A stretch of 9,831 bases of DNA, from positions 1 to 9,831 of the forward strand of contig JAENIT010000026.1 of assembly GCA_016844365.1 (NCBI GenBank). Direction: 5' to 3'. Both the position numbers and the translations under genes were made by a program. Position 1 is the first letter of the stretch; every line of letters begins with the position of its first letter. The notes below the pieces were generated by a model. It made no database searches. It was not told the DNA's origin and saw only the letters and a program-made list of their open reading frames with translations. The stretch is from Dehalococcoidia bacterium. Its GTDB lineage: Bacteria; Chloroflexota; Dehalococcoidia; SHYD01; SHYC01. Shown piece by piece: positions 6,245 to 9,831 of the stretch.

Positions 6245-6724
6245 ATGATCTGTCTTAACTGCGGAAGTCCGACCTTTGCCCATGATCTAAGATGCCAAAT
6301 GTGCGGTGTCTTATTGAGCCGCGACCACCAAGGTGGCTCTGGGAATCGAATACTGATTCCAGGGTTTGTTTCAGCGATCCTTCTAGGGGGCTGCATCACC
6401 GCTTTTACAGCCTTCGGAATCTTAGTTATCGTTGCTCCCTGGCTCCGATACTACGATCTGGCTCTAATAGCTCCCTTTGTTGGCGGATACGCCGCTGGAC
6501 ATACCGCCTCACATCACAGGGCAGTGGCGGGTCTCCTGAGCTCTTTAGCCGCTTTTCTCTTTATGGCGTGTTTTCCTCTCACGCTCATTGTGTTTATCGT
6601 GACCGTCCAGCACTCCCCCTGGCACGTTCAGCTTTGGCCCGTGGCCGGACTGCTTGGCGGAGCGATTCCATTGTTATCTTCTATGCTCAAGAGTCGTTGG
6701 AAAACAGTTTATAGTACGAGATAA
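6245..6724 (+). CDS. Zinc-ribbon membrane protein, hypothetical
   Basis: A 159-residue protein with an N-terminal four-cysteine zinc ribbon, C-L-N-C (C3, C6) and C-Q-M-C (C17, C20), joined by a short Gly/Ser-rich linker to a membrane domain with about four hydrophobic segments (roughly 37-66, 71-92, 93-122 and 130-148). The second segment contains G-G-Y-A-A-G, a glycine motif common in small DUF5518-like membrane proteins; that resemblance is by eye only. The start has GAGGT seven bases upstream. Small zinc-ribbon plus membrane-span proteins are common and mostly uncharacterised; no function is assigned. It is divergent from the FmdB gene and ends 80 bases before tldD on the same strand. Confidence 0.75.
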   Translation: MICLNCGSPTFAHDLRCQMCGVLLSRDHQGGSGNRILIPGFVSAILLGGCITAFTAFGILVIVAPWLRYYDLALIAPFVGGYAAGHTASHHRAVAGLLSSLAAFLFMACFPLTLIVFIVTVQHSPWHVQLWPVAGLLGGAIPLLSSMLKSRWKTVYSTR

Positions 6725-6804
6725 TTGCAACCGATTCGTTTCTGCAAAGCCGGGGCAGAGATCCGTCATAGAGGTCTACGCCGGCAGCGATTAAGGAGGA
6801 TCCC

Positions 6805-8247
6805 ATGAAAGAATACACCGATAGAGCCCTGGATACAGCCAAGGTATATGGGGCCACCTACGCCGACATCCGCATCGTGCGGCGGCAGGTGCAGAGCGTG
6901 GCGGTGAAGAACGGCATCGTGGAGTCGCTGAAGGACAGGGATAGCTACGGCTTCGGGGTGCGGGTCATCGCCGACGGCGCTTGGGGATTCGCCAGCAGCG
7001 CCATCCTCAGCGGCCCGGAGATAGACCGCGTGGCCGCGCTGGCCGTCAGGATCGCCAAAGCCTCGGCCACTCTCCAGCCCAAGCCCGTGGACATCGGCCC
7101 CTCGCAGCCCATCGTCGCCACCTACCGCACTCCGGTGGTGATCGATCCCTTCTCGGTCTCCCTGGAGGATCGGATCGTCCTCCTCTTGGACTCGGTGAAT
7201 ACCATGCAGGGCGTCCGAGGCATCGCCGTCGCCAAGGGGAACATCGAGGTGATGAAGGAGACCAAAACCTTCGACAGCACCGAGGGCAGCTACATCGAGC
7301 AGGAGCTTATCGAGACCGGCTGCGGCCTCGACGCCACCGCGCTGGGGGAGAACGAAGTGCAGCGGCGCAGCTACCCCAACAGCGTGGGCCGCCACCAGGG
7401 CACCGAGGGCTGGGAGTTCATCGAGCGATGGGACCTGCGAGGCAACGCCCAGCGCATCGCGGAGGAGGCGGTGGCCCTGCTCACGGCCAAACCCTGCCCC
7501 TCGGGCTACACCACCGTTATCCTGGACGGCTCCCAGACGGCCCTCCAGATCCACGAAAGCTGCGGCCACGCCGTGGAGCTGGACCGCGTCCTGGGGATGG
7601 AGGCCTCCTTCGCCGGCACCAGCTTCCTCACCCTGGAGAAGCTGGGCTCCTTCCGCTACGGCTCAGACGCTGTGAGCATCACCGCCGACGCCACAATCCC
7701 TGGCGGCCTCGGAACCTTCGGCTACGATGACGAGGGGGTGCCAGCCCAGTCCACGCCCATCGTTAGGAACGGGCTTTTCGTCGGCTATATGACATCCCGA
7801 GAGACCGCTGCAACCATCGGGCAGAGGAGCAACGGCACCGCCCGGGCCGACGGCTGGAACCGCATCCCTCTTATCCGCATGACCAACGTGAACCTGGAGC
7901 CGGGCGCCGGGCGCTTGGAGGACCTCATCGCCGACACCGATGACGGCATCTACATGCAGACCAATCGCAGTTGGAGCATCGACGACAAGCGCCTCAACTT
8001 CCAGTTCGGAACGGAGATCGCCTGGGAGATCAAGAACGGGAAGCTAGGGGCGATGCTCAAGAACGCCACCTACACGGGCATCACCCCTCAGTTCTGGGGT
8101 AGCTGCGACGCCATCTGCGGCGGCAAGGACTGGGTGGTCTGGGGGACGCCCAACTGCGGCAAGGGACAGCCGGGGCAGACGGGCCACACCGGCCACGGGG
8201 CCGCTCCCGCCCGCTTCCGCAACGTCCAGGTGGGGCTTATGAAGTAA
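6805..8247 (+). CDS. tldD: TldD metalloprotease
   Basis: A 480-residue protein of the TldD/PmbA (modulator of DNA gyrase) family, U62 peptidase. The N-terminal domain (about 1-110) leads to the zinc-binding motif H-E-S-C-G-H (H250, E251, H255) followed by A-V-E-L-D-R-V, and the conserved third-ligand region N-C-G-K-G-Q-P (C451) near the C-terminus. The length is usual for TldD. In E. coli TldD pairs with TldE (PmbA) to form a protease that trims unfolded or peptide substrates, including microcin B17 and the CcdA antitoxin; here TldD carries the catalytic motif. AGGAGG precedes the start by five bases. The expected partner gene tldE is not downstream within the window. Codon third positions are strongly G/C, more so than in the neighbouring genes. 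Confidence 0.95.
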   Translation: MKEYTDRALDTAKVYGATYADIRIVRRQVQSVAVKNGIVESLKDRDSYGFGVRVIADGAWGFASSAILSGPEIDRVAALAVRIAKASATLQPKPVDIGPSQPIVATYRTPVVIDPFSVSLEDRIVLLLDSVNTMQGVRGIAVAKGNIEVMKETKTFDSTEGSYIEQELIETGCGLDATALGENEVQRRSYPNSVGRHQGTEGWEFIERWDLRGNAQRIAEEAVALLTAKPCPSGYTTVILDGSQTALQIHESCGHAVELDRVLGMEASFAGTSFLTLEKLGSFRYGSDAVSITADATIPGGLGTFGYDDEGVPAQSTPIVRNGLFVGYMTSRETAATIGQRSNGTARADGWNRIPLIRMTNVNLEPGAGRLEDLIADTDDGIYMQTNRSWSIDDKRLNFQFGTEIAWEIKNGKLGAMLKNATYTGITPQFWGSCDAICGGKDWVVWGTPNCGKGQPGQTGHTGHGAAPARFRNVQVGLMK

Positions 8248-8285
8248 GACTGAGAGACCTGAGCTATTAATGAGAGGGCAAGTCT

Positions 8286-8452
8286 CCTTCGACAAGCTCT
8301 CCGCGTAAGCGGTCCGCGAAGCGGACTCCGTGTACGGAGAGTCCGACAAGTCGGACAGGACGAACGGTTGGTGTGGCCGGTCATGGTGCGCCTCCCCCGT
8401 TCGTGGTGAGTCCTTCAACAGACTCCGGACAGGCCTGTCGAACCATGAGCGG
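8286..8452. repeat. Composite palindromic repeat (TTCGACAAGCTC / GGACGAACGG type)
   Basis: The 235 bases between tldD and the HD-GYP gene hold no gene but much symmetry. The outer arms are TTCGACAAGCTC (8288-8299) and TGTCGAACCATGAGC (8436-8450), pairing over TTCGACA. Inner arms ACGAACGG (8360-8367) and CCGTTCGT (8397-8404) also pair. A perfect 12-base palindrome GACAGGCCTGTC lies at 8428-8439. From memory, a contiguous form TTCGACAAGCTCAGGACGAACGG is a common repeat in such genomes; here the two halves are separated by a hairpin string. Confidence 0.6.
8301..8356. repeat. Run of four consecutive short hairpins inserted in the repeat
   Basis: Four back-to-back inverted repeats with tiny loops: CCGC-gtaa-GCGG (8301-8312), GTCCGC-gaa-GCGGAC (8312-8326), CTCCGT-gt-ACGGAG (8326-8339) and GTCCGAC-aa-GTCGGAC (8341-8356). 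Neighbouring stems share or abut boundary bases. The last two have close relatives at 9191-9221. Confidence 0.7.
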
Positions 8453-8482
8453 AGGAGGCCTTAACGCTTAAGCGATCTCGTT

Positions 8483-9112
8483 TTACGTTCCCTGCGGCAC
8501 CCCACGTAGGTCCACGTCCGAAAAATGTCCCTGCTCCAGCAGGGTCACGAAGCAGTCCACCACCTCTGGATGAAACTTTCGTCCACGGAGTCGTCGCAAC
8601 TCCTCTGCGGCTTTTTCTACAGGCCACGCTATCTTGTAGGGGCGGAAGCTCGTAAGAGCATCGTAGACGTCAGCGACAGTAACGATAGCTACGTGAAGAG
8701 GGATATGGTCCTTCTTCAAGCCATCAGGGTAACCGGAGCCATCCATTTTCTCGTGGTGCCAGCGGACAACCTCCCTGGCCAAGCTGAGGGACGGGCTGTT
8801 TCCCAGCATCCTTACTCCCTCTTCTGGGTGGCGACGGATGACGACCCACTCTTTCTTAGTTAGAGGCCTCGGTTTTTGGAGTATCCGATCTGGAACCATT
8901 AACTTCCCGATGTCATGGAGCATAGAAGCCTGTGCCAACTCTTTAGCCTGGGCCTCTTGAATTCCCAAAGACCGCGCTAAGGCGAAGGTGTATTTGGAGA
9001 CGTTCCTCAAGTGATCCCCCATTGTAGGATCCTTGGCTTCGGCAGCCCTGGCCATCATAAGAACGAGGCCGAACTCGGTGTCCTTCGGTCCTAGTTGCAG
9101 ATCTCTTTCCAA
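8483..9112 (-). CDS. Stand-alone HD-GYP phosphohydrolase
   Basis: A 209-residue HD-GYP domain protein. Motifs run in family order: D-P-T-M-G-D-H (H34), H-D-I-G-K (H66, D67), H-P-E-E-G-V (H95), H-H-E-K-M-D-G-S-G-Y-P (HH at 119-120, GYP motif 127-129), and V-A-D-V-Y-D-A-L (D148). All metal-binding positions visible by eye are kept. HD-GYP proteins typically hydrolyse cyclic di-GMP or related cyclic dinucleotides, so this one likely acts in second-messenger turnover; the substrate is inferred. There is no attached receiver, PAS or GAF domain, so control must come from a partner or from expression. The start is a TTG at 9112 with GAGGG four bases upstream, and an in-frame stop lies about 30 bases further up. 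An internal ATG at residue 19 would cut into the first helix. Confidence 0.88.
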   Translation of the reverse strand: MERDLQLGPKDTEFGLVLMMARAAEAKDPTMGDHLRNVSKYTFALARSLGIQEAQAKELAQASMLHDIGKLMVPDRILQKPRPLTKKEWVVIRRHPEEGVRMLGNSPSLSLAREVVRWHHEKMDGSGYPDGLKKDHIPLHVAIVTVADVYDALTSFRPYKIAWPVEKAAEELRRLRGRKFHPEVVDCFVTLLEQGHFSDVDLRGVPQGT

Positions 9113-9190
9113 AGGTCCCTCGTGTACTAGGGTAAATTATTAGTTCAGTAGTTGTCTGGAGTCTCGGACCGCAATTCACGGCCTGAACCT

Positions 9191-9221
9191 CTCCGCGCAC
9201 GGAGTCCCGACCTGTCGGGAC
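9191..9221. repeat. Hairpin pair related to the 8326-8356 hairpins
   Basis: CTCCG-cgca-CGGAG (9191-9204) followed directly by GTCCCGAC-ct-GTCGGGAC (9204-9221, 8-bp stem). This is the same order and near-same sequence as the last two hairpins at 8326-8356. It sits between the HD-GYP gene and the small NHLP-like gene; an outer GTTCAG (9143-9148) / CTGAAC (9183-9188) pair lies beside it. It fills most of the 160-base gap between the two genes. Confidence 0.6.
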
Positions 9222-9240
9222 ATGGCGGACACCTAATCCC

Positions 9241-9275
9241 TGATAATATTTGCCGATAAGCAACGGCTAATATCA
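9241..9275 (-). terminator. Imperfect hairpin at the end of the NHLP-like gene
   Basis: TGATAATATTTGCCG (9241-9255) pairs imperfectly with CGGCTAATATCA (9264-9275) around an 8-base loop. On the minus strand it begins in the stop codon of the small peptide gene. It has a weak stem and no clear U-tract, so termination is only a possibility. Confidence 0.3.
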
Positions 9276-9521
9276 GTCAAAGGCCGCAAAGCTCATCGGT
9301 CTTGCTCCAGTGGCTCTCGCTTTCTGGTCGATCCACCTGTCCAACTTAATGGAGAACTCCTTCAAGGTCGTGGCCTTAATTGACAATATAACTGCCGCCT
9401 CTTCCTCATTTAGAGGCAGGCCAACAATGGCCTTAGCGCGCTCGTTCAGAAGCATCTCTCGAAATTCAAGGTCAATTAGGGCTAAACCGATGACAAGCTG
9501 TAAGGCTTCATACGCCATCAT
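9273..9521 (-). CDS. NHLP/Os1348-like small protein (possible RiPP precursor)
   Basis: An 82-residue protein. The core G-L-A-L-I-D-L-E-F-R-E-M-L-L-N-E-R-A-K (12-30), then L-P-L-N-E-E-E-A-A-V-I (35-45) and L-K-E-F-S-I-K-L-D-R-W-I (53-64), follows the pattern of NHLP-clan and Os1348-type leader domains: an alanine-rich helix, D-x-x-F-R-x-x-L-L, a short loop, then an L-x-x-E-E helix. In that clan such domains act as leader regions of ribosomally made, modified peptides, though many members have no proven product. The tail (65-82) would be the core; it has no Cys and few Ser/Thr, so a lanthipeptide or thiazole product is unlikely. ATG at 9521 is chosen because AGGAG lies five bases upstream; a TTG at 9557 would add 12 residues. 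No modifying enzyme is in the window. Confidence 0.6.
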   Translation of the reverse strand: MMAYEALQLVIGLALIDLEFREMLLNERAKAIVGLPLNEEEAAVILSIKATTLKEFSIKLDRWIDQKARATGARPMSFAAFD

Positions 9522-9546
9522 CGCATCTCCTGAGTAAGAATAATAA

Positions 9547-9601
9547 GTGGTGGGCAACGCTGTAACGCCTCACAAAAGGGCTACTCAGCCTTGCCCACCA
9601 C
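9547..9601. repeat. 11-bp inverted repeat upstream of the NHLP-like gene
   Basis: GTGGTGGGCAA (9547-9557) and TTGCCCACCAC (9591-9601) are perfect inverted copies around 33 bases. On the minus strand a small inner hairpin GGC-tgagta-GCC followed by CTTTTG lies in the loop. It sits in the leader between the two small peptide genes, 26 bases before the ATG at 9521, so it could be a structured leader or attenuator. No known riboswitch is recognised. Confidence 0.5.
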
Positions 9602-9668
9602 CCGGAATAGGATCCCCTACATCATGCCGCGCATAGCGCCACGAATGCTAAGATACAAAGTCGACCTA

Positions 9669-9818
9669 TTACTCGCCCTCGTCCTCGCCAGCGAAGGTCA
9701 AGCCCTCACCGCCGATCACGCCGATGGCCAGAGCCGCAGCCATTATGGCAACACGAACTAGCAAGCGGTGACGCGCCAGAGTGGTAAGCGCCGAATAGAT
9801 CTCAGGTAGTAGTTTCAT
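9669..9818 (-). CDS. Small single-span membrane peptide, hypothetical
   Basis: A 49-codon gene starting MKLLPEIYSALTTLARHRLL, with a hydrophobic segment at about residues 19-40 (A-I-M-A-A-A-L-A-I-G-V-I-G-G in its centre) and an acidic tail T-F-A-G-E-D-E-G-E. GAGGAG lies seven bases before the ATG. An N-terminal positive stretch (R16, H17, R18, R22) before the span predicts an outward acidic C-terminus; alternatively the span could be a signal sequence releasing a short acidic peptide. It is upstream of the NHLP-like gene on the same strand, 147 bases away, and may share its transcript. No homologous family is recognised. Confidence 0.5.
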   Translation of the reverse strand: MKLLPEIYSALTTLARHRLLVRVAIMAAALAIGVIGGEGLTFAGEDEGE

Positions 9819-9831
9819 TTATAGTCTCCTC

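Noticed and set aside
6292..6714. Alternative 140-codon frame within the zinc-ribbon membrane protein gene
   Set aside because: It has no ribosome-binding site and an Arg/Ser-rich product. The frame starting at 6245 has paired CxxC motifs and clean membrane spans.
6766..7730. Long open frames on both strands inside tldD (267 and 249 codons)
   Set aside because: They are the usual shadow frames of a GC-rich gene: Gly/Arg/His- or Ala/Val-rich products with no family features, whereas the tldD frame carries HExxxH and the C-terminal Cys region.
8301..8356. CRISPR-like array
   Set aside because: The units are different abutting palindromes with 2-4-base loops, with no identical direct repeats and no spacers of uniform length.
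8044..8627. Minus-strand open frames (124, 98 and 70 codons) across the end of tldD and the repeat
   Set aside because: They lie antisense to tldD or run through the palindromic repeat and have no motif or ribosome-binding site worth noting.
8943..9263. Minus-strand 106-codon frame overlapping the start of the HD-GYP gene, considered as a frameshifted N-terminal extension
   Set aside because: Its product runs through the hairpin repeat and shows no sensor-domain features; the HD-GYP frame already begins at the expected domain boundary.

Overview
The window reads as a bacterial chromosome fragment, most plausibly from a member of the Chloroflexota (Dehalococcoidia-like). That is inference from gene content, with no marker gene to settle it: paired family-5 lipoprotein solute-binding proteins, an FmdB zinc ribbon with a Gly/Cys/His tail, a TldD protease, a small NHLP/Os1348-like leader peptide, and interspersed palindromic repeats built on TTCGACAAGCTC and GTCATYCTGRG motifs. 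Most genes have strong AGGAGG ribosome-binding sites.

Positions 1-4050 carry three minus-strand genes for exported lipoproteins. In transcription order they are a truncated-core solute-binding protein (2346-3953), its full-length paralogue (498-2201), and the N-terminal part of a CrtC/AttH-type lipocalin-fold lipoprotein that leaves the window at position 1. The two binding-protein genes have nearly identical promoter blocks (18 bases, one difference) and each is followed by a hairpin terminator, so they look like separately transcribed products of a tandem duplication. No permease or ATPase gene is visible nearby.

Positions 4050-5750 hold a plus-strand fumarylacetoacetate hydrolase-family gene, flanked on both sides by short broken-looking open stretches that may be gene remnants. 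A tRNA-Val(CAC) on the minus strand and a repeat with imperfect terminal inverted repeats follow.

Positions 5960-8250 hold a divergent pair of small zinc-ribbon genes (FmdB type on minus, a four-cysteine membrane protein on plus), then a complete GC-rich tldD. No tldE partner follows; the next 200 bases are a palindromic repeat into which a string of short hairpins seems to have been inserted.

Positions 8480-9831, on the minus strand, carry a 49-residue single-span membrane peptide, an 82-residue NHLP/Os1348-like peptide resembling RiPP leader proteins, a second copy of the hairpin motif, and a stand-alone HD-GYP phosphohydrolase. The two small peptide genes with the 11-bp inverted repeat between them, and the hairpin-cassette repeat, are the least explained parts of the window.
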